From positions 12,146,030 through 12,210,029 of the forward strand of contig CAIIXF020000009.1 in NCBI GenBank assembly GCA_903813345.2: a stretch of DNA of 64,000 nt, given 5' to 3'. The position numbers were made by a program, and so were the translations under genes. The notes below the pieces were generated by a model. The model made no database searches. It was not told the DNA's origin and saw only the letters and a program-made list of their open reading frames with translations. This stretch comes from Owenia fusiformis. Taxonomy: Eukaryota > Annelida > Polychaeta > Sabellida > Oweniidae. Shown here piece after piece: positions 12,171-23,057 of the stretch. Each line of letters starts with the position of its first letter. The first letter of the stretch is position 1.

Positions 12171-13847
12171 TCCTAACAGATTTTCTCTCCAACTATAACA
12201 TCTTACTTAATCCAACCTATATGGTTGACTAGGGAATGTATCTGGCTTTCTGGGAAATTAGGTCAAATTTTTATCTAGGTCATAGGTCAAGAACTAGGTC
12301 AAATCTTGGATTTTCACTAATTCACCACTTTTCTCAGTCGTCTTTCAATATTTTCGCTCCGGGTTTTTTTCATCATGTACCTATGACAAAAAGCTAATTC
12401 CGAAAGGCAAATCGTTTTTTGATTACTCTTACCGATTTTGAGATATTGCGTCCGAAAAGTAGGTCAGAACAAAAAGTTCTCCAAATTCAAGGTGTGAGTT
12501 ATGAAATATATGTAGAATCTTCCAAGGAATCCGAATCTGCAAACCAAATGTCAATCCGACTTTCGGTTCGGAAGTTATTGCGTTTTGAAAGCTCAAAAAT
12601 CGCTAAATTTGGTGCCTATGTTAAGTCAATGGGAAAAAAGACTTTTTCGAAGTGTAAAATACAAGATATAGACCAAGTGCAGCTTAACATAATGAATGCT
12701 TATAAAAGAAGGCGACCTCAAAAGCTACATAGCTTCAAAATTTGGACACCAAAATGCCTAGGTCAAAATCTAGGTCAAATTCATAGTTTTTCCTTATTTT
12801 TAGGATTCTGACACTACACTTTAATAATTTACTTCAAAATTTTGTATACAGGTAGCAAAGAGTGTGCTAATAGTGTTAGCCTTTTGCCGTCAGAAAGTAT
12901 TTTGACCCACTTTTGAGATATGGTGTCCGAAAAGTAGGTCAAAATAAAAAGTTCTCCAGATTCAACGAATGAGATATGAATTAAGGGTAGAATCTTCTCA
13001 GGAATCCGAATCTGCAAACCAAATTTCGATCCGACTTCCGGTTCGGAAGTAATGGCGTGTCCAAAAAGTAGGTCAAAATAAAAAAATTCTTAATTTAACG
13101 TATGAGTTATGAATTAGGGGTAGAATTTTGTCAGGAATCCGAATCTGCAAACCAAATTTCGATCCGACTTCCGGTTCGAAAGTTATGGCGTTTTGAAAGC
13201 TCAAAAATCGCTAAATTTGGTGCCTCATATTATGTCAATGAGAAAAAGGATTTTTTGAAGTGTAAAATACCAGATATAGACTGAGTACAGCTTAATATTC
13301 TGAAAGCCTATAAAAGGAGGGGACCTCGAAGGCTATCTAGCTTTAAAATTTGGACGCAAAAATGCCTTGGTCAAAATCTAGGTCAAATTCATAGTTTTTC
13401 CTTATTTTTGTGATTCTGACATTACACTTAAAGGATTTGCTTCAAAATTTTGTATACAGGTAGCAAAGAGTGTGCTTATAGTGTTAGTCTTCTGCCGTCA
13501 GAAAGTTTTTTGACCCACTTTTGAGATATGGTGTCCGAAATGTAGGTCAAAATAAAAAATTCTCCAAATTTAACGTATGAGTTATGAATTAAGGGTAGAA
13601 TTTTCTCAGGAATCAGAATCTTTAAACCAAATTTCGAGCGGTTTGGAGTCTCGAAAAGTCGATATGATGATATCCCCATGTTAAGCTAATAGAGTCGAAG
13701 ATAGCCTTCTTAAAATTGTCTAAATGTCTATATTCTAGCTGACTCAGCTTATTCTGAATGACTCAGCTTACAAGTTCTGGATAACTCAGCTTAAAAAAGT
13801 TTGAAATCTGGAGTCTTAAATTGAACTTGTTCAATTTACATGTCTAG
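12130..13847 (+). mobile_element. Helitron-like unit 2, tandem to unit 1
   Basis: From about 12135 the sequence again follows the 5' region of unit 1: a pyrimidine-rich start, then GGGAAATTAGGTCAAATTT, a direct AGGTCA pair, TTTTTTTCATCATGTA and the GATTAC...TTACCGATTTTGA block. It ends like unit 1: ATCTGGAGTCT (13806-13816), a 10-bp perfect hairpin (13817-13826 with 13829-13838), then CTAG at 13844-13847 followed by TTATG of the LINE. The outer hairpin pair is T-A here but G-C in unit 1, a compensatory change. Inside, a block of roughly 150-200 bp starting TTTTGAGATATGGTGTCCGA recurs about three times. No protein-coding gene is present. Confidence 0.65.
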
Positions 13848-14725
13848 TTATGTTTAATTTCAATCCAAATGCAGTCACTGGTATCAAGATCATGTCTGGG
13901 TACAATTATAAATTCACGCCTAACATATATAAGCAATCCTCTATTTTTTGAGCTATATATTGGGGGATGGAAGTGATCCCCCAATGAGTAGTGGTTATTG
14001 ATATTATCTAGGGTTTGATTTCCTGCCTCGCAGATTCCCACTACACTTATATTGTTTGACATAACTCTATTTTTTAGAGTTTCAAATCTGGCCCCGTGTG
14101 CTGCACTGATGCTGTTTATATTGGAAAACAGAAATTGTAACTCATGTAAAGTTTCATTTGGACCCGGATTTCTCTCTACTCCACCAACTGTCACCAAAAT
14201 GAAGGTTAGGTCAGGTTCAAACGCTAGTTGGAGAAAATGAATAAGACCCGTGCCCAGCAGGACTAACCTTAACTGCATAATGCAAAGTTTCATATTAAAT
14301 TTGATACGTAATATGACTAGGGTATAGTACAAGGTATATCCTAATAAGATTGAAGTCAAAAATACACTGTTAATAATCACAATATAGATGAGAGTCCAGT
14401 GTATGATGTGGCTTAGCCATAGAAAAATGTTGGTTAAAATATCTTGGTCAAAATTTATTACCACATAGGTGATTATGAGAAGCAGTTGAATAAGTCTTAA
14501 CCACATTGTGGTAAGAGTTAACTTGTTCCTATATCTATATGAAATACCTTTAGAAACGTGTTTGTTCGAACTTGAAAGGTTGAAGCGACCAATACTGCAG
14601 CGCCAAATTTCTAGCTCTACGCCTATGTTACACCGTTCTCTCCCTTGAAGAGCATAACCTTCAGCAACCCGGAATAACGACTGAAAACAAGAGGTGAAGT
14701 GATTAGTAAGGGTGTTTTGGGCCAA
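13848..14725 (-). CDS. CR1-like ORF2, N-terminal part with hydrophobic segments and 2A-like motif
   Basis: Minus-strand frame interrupted at its 3' side by the Helitron-like insertion. The first ATG in frame is at 14506 (MWLRLIQ); the frame is open upstream of it, to a TTG at 14725. Hydrophobic stretches follow (IQLLLIITYVVI; HWTLIYIVIINSVFLTSILL; TLYYTLVILRI; LVLLGTGLIHFLQLAF), then TVGGVERNPGP ending at 14159. This matches the 2A StopGo C-terminal consensus D(V/I)ExNPGP except Gly replaces Asp. After it comes the endonuclease start (FLFSNINSI, ISVVGICEAGN, RGLLIYVR, DCIWIEIK). 2A-like sequences at ORF2 N-termini are known in CR1/L2/Rex1 elements. Whether this D-to-G variant is active is unknown. 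Confidence 0.8.
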
Positions 14726-14829
14726 TAAGTGTTTGATGTGTTTAAATTTCTTCTATTTTGGGGCAGAGATGTGGCAAAAACCAGGATTTCTATCACTACT
14801 ATTGCATTATCCATGTCAATTGATCAGGA

Positions 14830-16556
14830 ATAACATTGAGGAGTCCTATTCAATTATTTAAAAATTACAATACAGGTTTATTTTAGGTTACTTTTATAAG
14901 CTATGATTTTGAGCACTCTCGTGAAAAGTTACAAAAATTTAGGCCACTATGCCTCATCATAATTTAAAAAGATACTGTATATACAGAATTGCATGTAGTT
15001 ATTGTATACATCTCGAAGAACTTGCTGAAAGTTTGGTTATACTAGAATATTTAAAAATAACTTATGTACATTACAAGGAAATGTTTAAAATCATGATATA
15101 CTGCCTTGTCTGAATACAAACCATCCCTTGACTCCTATAGGCACTACATTGTTTGTGCTGTCCACTGGGATGTGTGAGATCATGACCATCCTAGCGTGTG
15201 TACATGTATCCAAATGGCCTAGAAATATTAGTAAGAGGTATGGATCAGACCTAAAATTCTTAACTCAGGCTGTATGGTCAAGGATAATTATGCATAGTTA
15301 CAGCATGTGTCAATTCAGTTAAGAGACACTTGTCTCAATTGACCTTTTGCGATCAGAATTCAGGAATTTTGTTTATGGATACTGTTGTCGTGTATTTCGT
15401 CTTATTGGTGTGACGTCATATAGAAATGATATTAGACATGATGGAATCACGAAATGGCGGACACTTGGCAGTTTTGAGCAAAAAATATTGTCGTTTCTTT
15501 TATGAAAACCATGGGTCGGATATTTACCAGATATGCCGATTTGACTAGATCATGATTATTTCTATATATGTGCGAAGTTTTGGTGAGATTCATACTAAAC
15601 ATCGATGCCTATAAGCGCCCCCCGTATTTGTCAAAATCGGGGGGCGCTTAACCGCTATCTAAATCATGTCAGTAAGATCTTAGACTTGGTATGTGCTTAG
15701 CATGGATGTTGATCTAGTCAAATAGAACGGTTTCATGAAAAATAAATCAATAAAGCACGAAATATAGAAGATAATCTCTCAAAATCAAACATCTAGAGCT
15801 GGGTGGCCTAATTGTGACGTCACTACAAGATAGAATCCATTCGGTGATCGCAAATCATCAATTGACATGAGTGTGACGTGACATCACAGTTGCTCGTTCC
15901 TAGGTAACAACAAGATCACAATTGCTCGTTTCTAGATAGCAACAAGATTTTTGATAAAATGGCACAGAATTACCCTGATTAACACCCTTAAAATCCGATT
16001 TTCAAAGAATATATTTGGAGAAACAATAAAAGGTAAGTGGAATAAATTAGAAGATGGTTTCAAGTTACCACAGAAGTCAATTTGAAACTCAAGAATGCTT
16101 TCTGGGGGCATGTTGTTTTAAGTGCTGTAACACAATCATGAAATATGGTAGTCTGATAGGAAAATGAATGGTGTAAAATATCAGGGAGTAATTCTTTAAA
16201 ATGACAAAGATATGAGGAAAAATACAGGGTTTTTTTGACCACCCTGTATGGAAAATACAGAAATGGTTTCATGTGAGGAACCTTAATGAAGGGGGAGATT
16301 TGTTGATAACATAAAACATAGAACCCCTGGTCACCGAATTCTGGCTACGCCACTGATCGCCCATCTCAAAATGTATCGTTTTTCTGTATAAATCTCAGTC
16401 ATTTTACTCGAGATAAAGTTATACATCTCACTTGTTTCCATCTTTGCATATACCTCGAATATCTAAGGTAATCAAAAAACTAAAATAAATTACCGAAATA
16501 CTGCATAAAAATTAGCTCGAAAGTGCACTGCACATATAAAGAAAACATTTGTATTC
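14830..16556. other. non-coding stretch with possible decayed TIR element
   Basis: No gene is seen. A loosely conserved inverted pair of about 20 bp (CAATTGACCTTTTGCGATCA at 15336, its counterpart ending at 15864) may delimit a 529-bp element. Inside it sits a perfect 13-bp stem of GC-rich sequence, 15612-15624 with 15638-15650, around a 13-nt loop. TGACGTCA-type motifs occur on both sides. The TIR call is weak. Confidence 0.35.
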
Positions 16557-16560
16557 TTAA

Positions 16561-17240
16561 TTCACGGTGTCCAACCAAAACACTCTTGCATACATGACGG
16601 AGCGTTTCATTACAGAAACTAAACAAGGAAATACACGTGGAAACACTGCAGAGCGAAATGGCGGCTTTTGAAGATCCCACTATGACCGTAAGTGTTGTTT
16701 CACTCGTTTCTGCAACATATGATACGTTATGGTGACATATTATGTACCATTCGATGAACAATACCCTTAGCAAAGATCTTATGTATTCAACTTCTGGTGG
16801 TAAACTGTTATTTGCTTGATCAAACGTCAAACTATATTCTTTTTGTTTAAATGAAAACGTCAATCTCTCTGTAAAAGTAGTAGATCACAAACTCGTGGGC
16901 CTATATTCTCATTTGCTAAAATCCCAGTTCAAATACATTTCTTTTTCTCGAAAAATCACTTGTTTTCCTCGAAACGCTCCGTCGATTTTGGACACAAATT
17001 TGGAAACGCTCTTACCATTTTGTTTTGATATTATTTTCAGATCATTAGAGAAGAGTTTGTAATCGAATCTTTCTCTAAAAACCGTGTTGTACTAGCTAGG
17101 CAAATTGAAACTTCACAACCTGGTGGTGCTACACATGCAACAAGCCGACATCAGATGCTATGCCTACACTATTGACAAGTGCCTTCAGTAATGAAACGCT
17201 CCTTCGTGCATATAAGAGCGTTTGGGTTGGACACCGTGAA
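16561..17240. mobile_element. 680-bp TIR element with TTAA target duplication
   Basis: The ends are inverted copies of about 60 bp beginning TTCACGGTGTCCAACC, with GGAGCGTTTCATTAC also shared. Both sides are flanked by TTAA (16557-16560 and 17241-17244). TTAA duplication is typical of piggyBac-type transposition, although the terminal bases are not the usual piggyBac CCY. No transposase frame is present, so the element is non-autonomous. It ends about 240 bp upstream of the transporter start codon and could overlap its promoter. Confidence 0.7.
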
Positions 17241-17484
17241 TTAATTTCCCATTGACACTAAAGTTCACGCGTGGGTCATATCGGAATATGGACATCAACA
17301 TAGTATTTGCATTCATTTCATATAGCCAGGCGAAGAAAAGTTCAAATAACCATCTGCTTCATATAGACAATAACAAACAACTTGACAGCAGGCAAGAAAC
17401 AATATTACATGTATATAAGATCAACTACAAAATAGACGCTATATATTCTTATCAGACTCGTGTTATAAAACATAAGGACTGAAC

Positions 17485-18897
17485 ATGCAAAGATATATTT
17501 CCTTGTTTGTGGGAATATTGTGCACCTTTTTAGCAGGAGTCTTGTATTGTTTCAATACATATGCAATCGCATTGAAAGCTACATTCAACTACACACAAAT
17601 AGATCTGGAGCATATCTTTATTAGTGCGGACGTTGGTCAAAGTGTTTGCCTCCCCGCCGGATTTATATTTGATAAATTTGGACCTAGAATTGCCAGTTTC
17701 TTTGGCTTGATTTTTACTGGATCTGGATTTACACTACTATGGATGACTACAAAGTTCGAAATATTTTTCGCAACTAATGCATGGTTGAGTTGTATTATAT
17801 ATTTATTTACACTATTTGGAACAACATTTTCTTTTGTTGCAGCTATAAGTGTAAACTCGGGGAATTTTGAAAAGAAATATAGAGGTGTAATACTAGGGAT
17901 TCTCTCCGCGGTATTTGGGGTAGCTGCGACAATATACAGCGCCATCTATCAAGGTTTCTTTGTACAAGACCACATAGAAGATGGTAAGAATCAGAAATAT
18001 GGAGATTTTATGCTGTTCCTAGCCGTCCTGTCTGTGATCATTAATTTGTTAGCGATAGGCCTGCTTAAGGAAATTCCAGTTGATAAAATATATGATACAA
18101 ATGAAAGTAATGAATTAAACGATCTCTTCAAAACATGCGAAGAAAGCAAAGTTACTGAAAACGAAACGAATGCAGTGGAAAGTGGAAATGAGAAGAATAC
18201 ATTGATTCCAAATGACATCATTCCATGTCCACCAAATTTGAATGCCTGGCAAATCATAAAAACGGTGCAATTTTATTACCTTTTTACGATAACTTGTGTT
18301 TTAGGGGGTTCTTGTGCTACGTATGTTAACAATATTTCGACTGTCTTGAAATCCATTAATAGAGAGAATGACATTGTAGTCTTTACAATCAGCCTTCCAA
18401 TTTTCAATTTAATAGGAAAATTAATCAGTTCTTGGGGCTTCAATTATATTTGTCTAAAATGGCCGAACATTCCAAGATCATTGAGTCTTTTACATTGTTC
18501 AATTTCAACGTTTATCGGTCTACTTGTCATGATTTTCTTCTACCATGAATTTGTTGGCTTATTCATCAGCACGATTATGATAAGTTTTGCCTTTGGGTCA
18601 TTTTATGTACAAATACAATGGGTCTTCATGGAATTATTTGGCTTAAAGTACATTGGACAAATCCTTGGCCTCGTATTTCTGGCTCATAGTCTTGGGATGT
18701 TTGGACTCCAAGAATTGTTTGGCTTTAGTTACGAGTTGAATAGCCCGATAGGATCCAATGAGTGTTATGGTGAAGCTTGCTCAAAGGGATCGTTTGTTTT
18801 ACTTGCAATTTTATGCTTTTGTGCATTGTTTCTTAATGTTTGTTTGATTATAATTGAAAGAGATGACATTCTGAAGCGCAAAGAAAACCTTAAATGA
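17485..18897 (+). CDS. major facilitator superfamily transporter, nodulin-like, 470 aa
   Basis: A single uninterrupted frame from ATG 17485 to TGA encodes a protein with about 12 hydrophobic segments. Between the second and third is an MFS motif-A-like loop (GFIFDKFGPR, about residues 60-69). NSGNFEKKYRGVILGILSAVFG (about residues 123-144) resembles the Nodulin-like domain signature (N-x-GNF...RG...GI) shared with plant NFD4-like and related fungal and animal transporters. A hydrophilic central loop (about residues 195-250, rich in E, N, K) separates the two six-helix halves, as in MFS proteins. It is probably an integral membrane solute carrier; the substrate cannot be read from the sequence. 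The first Met lies at the start of the first hydrophobic segment. No intron is needed, which is unusual beside the multi-exon neighbours. An SLC43-like assignment is an alternative. Confidence 0.8.
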   Translation: MQRYISLFVGILCTFLAGVLYCFNTYAIALKATFNYTQIDLEHIFISADVGQSVCLPAGFIFDKFGPRIASFFGLIFTGSGFTLLWMTTKFEIFFATNAWLSCIIYLFTLFGTTFSFVAAISVNSGNFEKKYRGVILGILSAVFGVAATIYSAIYQGFFVQDHIEDGKNQKYGDFMLFLAVLSVIINLLAIGLLKEIPVDKIYDTNESNELNDLFKTCEESKVTENETNAVESGNEKNTLIPNDIIPCPPNLNAWQIIKTVQFYYLFTITCVLGGSCATYVNNISTVLKSINRENDIVVFTISLPIFNLIGKLISSWGFNYICLKWPNIPRSLSLLHCSISTFIGLLVMIFFYHEFVGLFISTIMISFAFGSFYVQIQWVFMELFGLKYIGQILGLVFLAHSLGMFGLQELFGFSYELNSPIGSNECYGEACSKGSFVLLAILCFCALFLNVCLIIIERDDILKRKENLK

Positions 18898-18918
18898 TAG
18901 ATAGTTTCACACGGTAAC

Positions 18919-19026
18919 AGGACAACTCATCCCTAAGACAACTCATCCTAAGACAACCCATCCATAATAGGACATCTCATCCCAGAACAACTCATCGCTA
19001 GATATCTCATTCCAAGACATCTCAAA
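18919..19026. repeat. degenerate minisatellite, about 13-17-bp units
   Basis: Seven or so copies of GACAACTCATCC-like units (ACAACTCATCC, ACAACCCATCC, ACATCTCATCC, ATATCTCATTCC) follow directly after the transporter stop codon, within its likely 3' UTR. Confidence 0.7.
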
Positions 19027-19389
19027 TAATTACAAATTTTGAGAGAATATTTTAAAAAGATTTAGAGATTTTTTGCAGTTAGCACACTGTGTTTGGCCAT
19101 GAAATATCTTTTTTTTATCATATACATTTTCATGCTGTATTTCAAACTGTCACATTTTACATTTTGTCATGCTGTATTTACTTAATATTTTTGTATTTTG
19201 TAATTAATTTTTGTAGTTAGTTTAGTAAGTTTTAGTTAATTTTTGTTGATCGATTAGGATAAAGATAAACATGTTCAAAATATCTAATACTTTGATTATT
19301 AAAGCAAAGATCATCAAATGTATCAGATTAGTATTAACTCAATAAGAATGTATATTATTCGGGGTGATATCAGAATAATTCTCCCTCTC

Positions 19390-21260
19390 GGTCTTGAAAG
19401 AGATTAATAATGTTTTATACAAATTCATCTGGAATTTAAAACCGCATTATCGTGGATCAAAAGAAAAATACTAAGACAAAGCATTGAAAATGGTGGGTTA
19501 AATATGGTTGACATTTTTTCCGTGCAAAGTGCTGCACTATTGGTCTGGGTATCACGTATAAAAAATGTAAAAAATTATGAGTCAAGCTGGAAGCATATGT
19601 TCCTTTACTTTATAAAAAGAATGGGACATGTAGATATATTTGATTACAATATAAAATATGCAGAGTTGAAACCAAAATTAAAACAGGATGAAATGCCATC
19701 ATTTTATGTTGAACTTGTTAAACAATGGTTAGACAATAAAGATTTACATAATGAATTAAACAATGATGATATATTATGGAATAACAACAGTTTGAGATAT
19801 GGTAGAAAGGTTATATATTTTGAAGAATGGGTTAAAAGGGGTATAAAGAAACTTAGACATATTATTGATGAAAATGATAAAATAAAGGAGTTTGATGAAA
19901 GGACCTTATACACCCTCCATTGGGATCTCCCCATGGGAAAAAAATAATTCATCTGATTTTTCAAGATGAGTATTCTGCTTCAATTATTACAATTATATGC
20001 ACACTAGTATCTTGTTGACCTACATTCAGCACTGTATTGATGTATAGGCCACTTATTAGGGTCATAATTCAATCATGAAGTGTAGAGGCATAGATTCCAA
20101 ACCAGGAAGTATTTTTGTGTCTGTCAAAATCCATTTACATCCTACGCATCCCTGCATCTTATCCAAATATGTTACTACATAATGAAATATAATAGTATAA
20201 TCTTTAGTTTTACAAACTTGTATGATATTCGATAAGTGTAAAAGTTGTTTTTGGAGCATTTTTCTATAGCCATTTTGTAGGGAAAAAATGATGAAAAAAT
20301 GTACAATCTTTTAATTTTAAGTATGACCTGAATAGATTGCAAACTTCATATTTGCACATTTGATGAGATAAACCATTTGTGTCGTATTGTGAAATTATTA
20401 AGTTTGCAATCGATTCAGGTCATAGTGTATTTTTGGTATTTCTGTGATAACCAATGGAAACCAATGGCCTCTATTGGGATCTGCTGATATCCTCATGTTA
20501 AGTCAATGGTGCACAGCCCCATGTAAGTCAATACAACCTTACTGAACGAAATGATCCCTATCTCAGCTTATGTGTGTCCGAGCACTTTAATATTTTCCAA
20601 AGTATTATATGACATTTTATTCTTCATGTTACACCTACGAATGATTCATTTTGACCATAGGGATATTTGCCAATAATTGCACCTTGTCCTTTTAAATGTC
20701 ATAGGCCCAAGACCAGAATTAAGAATGCAATATAATTTGTTAAAATCTTTATTGTATAATAAAATCATTGTTCACAAAAGCAATGAAAATATGTATAATA
20801 ATATTGTTATAGCAACAGCAAAATTAAAAGACTATAAAAATACAATAATCAAAAATCAAACAGAACTACCTAATATTCCTGAAAAATTAGGGAAGAGGGT
20901 GACATAGATATGAAATTGTTATTTAGAACAGTTCAATGTCTGAAGGAGCCAAGACTTAGGTCCCTTTATTATAAGATTATTTATAAAGTATACCCAACAA
21001 ATGAACTACTGTATAAGATGAAAAAGAAAGATGATAATGAATGTGAAAAATGTAAATTAAGAGACACATACAAGCATTTCTTTGTTGAGTGTCCACATAT
21101 TAAACAGGTTTGGGAATTGGTGAAAAAATATTGTCAAGATAAATCTAACAAAAATATTGATCTTAGTCCAACAGAAAAATTGATAGGGACAAAGGATCAA
21201 AAAATTAATGTAGTTATTCCAGTGGCACATAATGTTATAAGCAAATAAAAAAGGGAAACC
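19390..21260 (+). pseudogene. Tx1/L1-like LINE fragment, C-terminal part, interrupted
   Basis: The coding remnants are typical of the region after the RT in Tx1/L1-type LINEs: FIWNLKPHYRGSKRKILRQS, then ENGGLNMVDIFS (19440-19947), later LKEPRLRSLYYKIIYKVYP and the zinc-knuckle-like ECEKCKLRDTYKHFFVECPH (20910-21248). About 730 bp of unrelated sequence (about 19948-20676) separates them and stops occur at 20905-20909, so the copy is dead and 5'-truncated. LKEPRL plus YPTN also occurs in the minus-strand fragment at 41760-42164, indicating the same family. Confidence 0.75.
20323..20423. repeat. 24-bp inverted repeat with 53-bp loop
   Basis: Arms 20323-20346 and 20400-20423 (ATGACCTGAAT...GCAAACTT and inverse) differ at one position. 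The structure lies in the sequence interrupting the LINE fragment. Nearby text (GATATCCTCATGTTAAGTCAATG) resembles the Helitron-like core at 13670-13690, so the interruption may be a relative of it. Confidence 0.7.
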
Positions 21261-22744
21261 ATCCAAATTTGGAGTTTTTATTTAACTTGGAAATATTGAT
21301 TAGAAAAATGCAAGTGTTACACAACCTGTTGCTGTTGCTAGTATTGTATTATGTTATTTGTATACTTGTATCTTGCATTAGGAAATAATTAATAAAAAAA
21401 GAATAATTCTCGAGCTCCCAGATTAATTCAGTCTTTGTTTTAAAATATTTTGACTATTTCAAATCAGTCACATTTGGCTTAATCCTAAATAGGATTTCCA
21501 TTTCAAACTTACAGATTTATGATGATTAAATTCGGAAATTCTGTCAGTCTATGACTTTCATTCTCAATTCTATATTCTCAAGTATATTGAGAATAACCTA
21601 GAATTATCTCTCTAAAAATAAGTAGGTCAACACAATTGCAAACATAACTAATCCCTACTCAATGACTATTGAAATATGACTATTTATATGTCCAAAATAT
21701 TAATCCAATGAGTTTATAGAGTGACACAATCAAACAATGGGACATCTGCCAAGTTGGGTTTATACATTCATTTTTTAAAAATATCTCTTGTTCAATATAA
21801 TCCATACAATGCCCCACCACAGCATGGTCTTGTATGTCATTGTCCATATTCCCGACGTTTCTGGAAATTTCTCCACATTCTTCCATGATCACGCCATTTT
21901 TTAAAACAGCCTCCCTAATTTGCAATTTATAACTCCTCATTTTTGGGCTTGTACAAAATACGCCGGGAAAATAAAAAAGAAGATCGATTCAAAACACAGA
22001 TTCGTTGATATGAACGTCAAAGAAATGTTTTAATTGCACTCGTCGATTGAGTTGTTTACACTGCTTATATACAGTAGCTATTTTGGTTTGGGACGTATTG
22101 ACACGTATTGGAACAGTCTTATTTGATTTAATACGGAATGAAGATGGAGTTATGTTAAAAAGTTTTGATACTTTTAACCAGTCTCGCAAGCTTTATAGGT
22201 AAGACTATCAAGTTCTGTTGAAACTTCCGAAGCTGTTAAAATTCGTTCACTATTGGATACATGATCAAATCAGATATGTTGAATCGACATGGGCTTGTCC
22301 TTCATGTCTTATATTCAGCCGATACTAAGTGAGTTCAAGAAGATTGAAAACCCTGTTTCGAATTTCGTTATCTCTTGATTTGTTTAATTAAGACTTCGCG
22401 TTGTCTAGGCCTTTTGGATCACACATCTCTACCGTCATCTAATTTAGCCGCCAAATAACGCAAATGCGAGTAGGTAGTTATCAGTTTCCCCACCAGGTGG
22501 CTCGCTTGGGTCAGATAGCATGGCGGGTATAGTAGAAAGTTCCTTTTAACTTAAATTACATCTGTTTTAGTGGTTCAATTTTCATATATAAATATATATA
22601 TACAATTGTATTTTGAATCTGAGTGCTCTTGAGTTGACATTTTACAAAAAATCATGAAGCTTTGTATTTATCAGTTTTACTTTCATCTATATTGTTTTAA
22701 AAAACCCATCAAACACTTGTTTTGTTCTTGGTATCATGTTTCCA
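21261..22744. other. non-coding stretch, no gene recognised
   Basis: No supported exon or classified repeat is visible. The stretch holds AT-rich sequence, a TATATATA run near 22590 and short minus-strand ORFs without recognisable motifs. Confidence 0.5.
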
Positions 22745-22748
22745 GAGT

Positions 22749-23057
22749 GAAATGAAACATCTTTCCGAACCTCATTGGAACAAAACGACATAAACACAAC
22801 ATGTTTAAGTCTCTCAATATTGTAATTGTACAAAGGAAATTTTGGTTGATTTTAAAAAAGTATCTTGTTAATGAAATAAAAGTTTTTTCTTGATTTTTAT
22901 CTATTTTGGGGGGATTTTGTTTTAATTTTTTGAATACTTTTTTAAATCAACCAAAAATTCATTTGTATAACTTTAATATTGAGAGGTCTAAAAACATGTT
23001 GTATATGCTATTTTGTTCCAACAAGGTTCGGAAAGACATTTTATTTCATTCTCAAGA
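22749..23057. mobile_element. foldback element, about 120-bp imperfect inverted arms
   Basis: The left arm (from GAAATGAAACATCTTTCCG at 22749, through TCTCAATATTG) pairs with the right arm (AATATTGAGAGG through GGTTCGGAAAGACATTTTA, about 22940-23050). TTTTGGTTGATTTTAAAAAA continues the match towards the centre. The centre is about 50-60 bp and T-rich. No coding capacity. A non-autonomous DNA transposon or foldback repeat is likely; target duplication is not clear. Confidence 0.6.

Larger units (their letters stand above)
7110..14800 (-). mobile_element. CR1-like non-LTR retrotransposon, split by Helitron-like insertion
   Basis: This minus-strand LINE has two parts, 7110-10222 (C-terminal endonuclease, reverse transcriptase, 3' UTR) and 13848 to about 14800 (N-terminus and start of endonuclease). 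Removing 10223-13847 joins IWIEIKHN to NIKILYGVYYKSP in frame. Counting from an ATG at 14506, the joined coding length is 3576 nt, an exact multiple of three, giving about 1191 codons without a stop. That length fits ORF2 of the CR1/L2 group. The 3' end near 7110 has an A-rich tail-like sequence (AACTAAAACAAAAACAAAC on the minus strand). The 5' limit is uncertain. An intact frame implies the element was young when it was interrupted. Confidence 0.85.

Noticed and set aside
12419-13284. Short ORFs such as 12419-12811 and 13102-13284
   Set aside because: They fall in repeated core sequence of the Helitron-like units, and the repeats do not keep a common open frame of any length.
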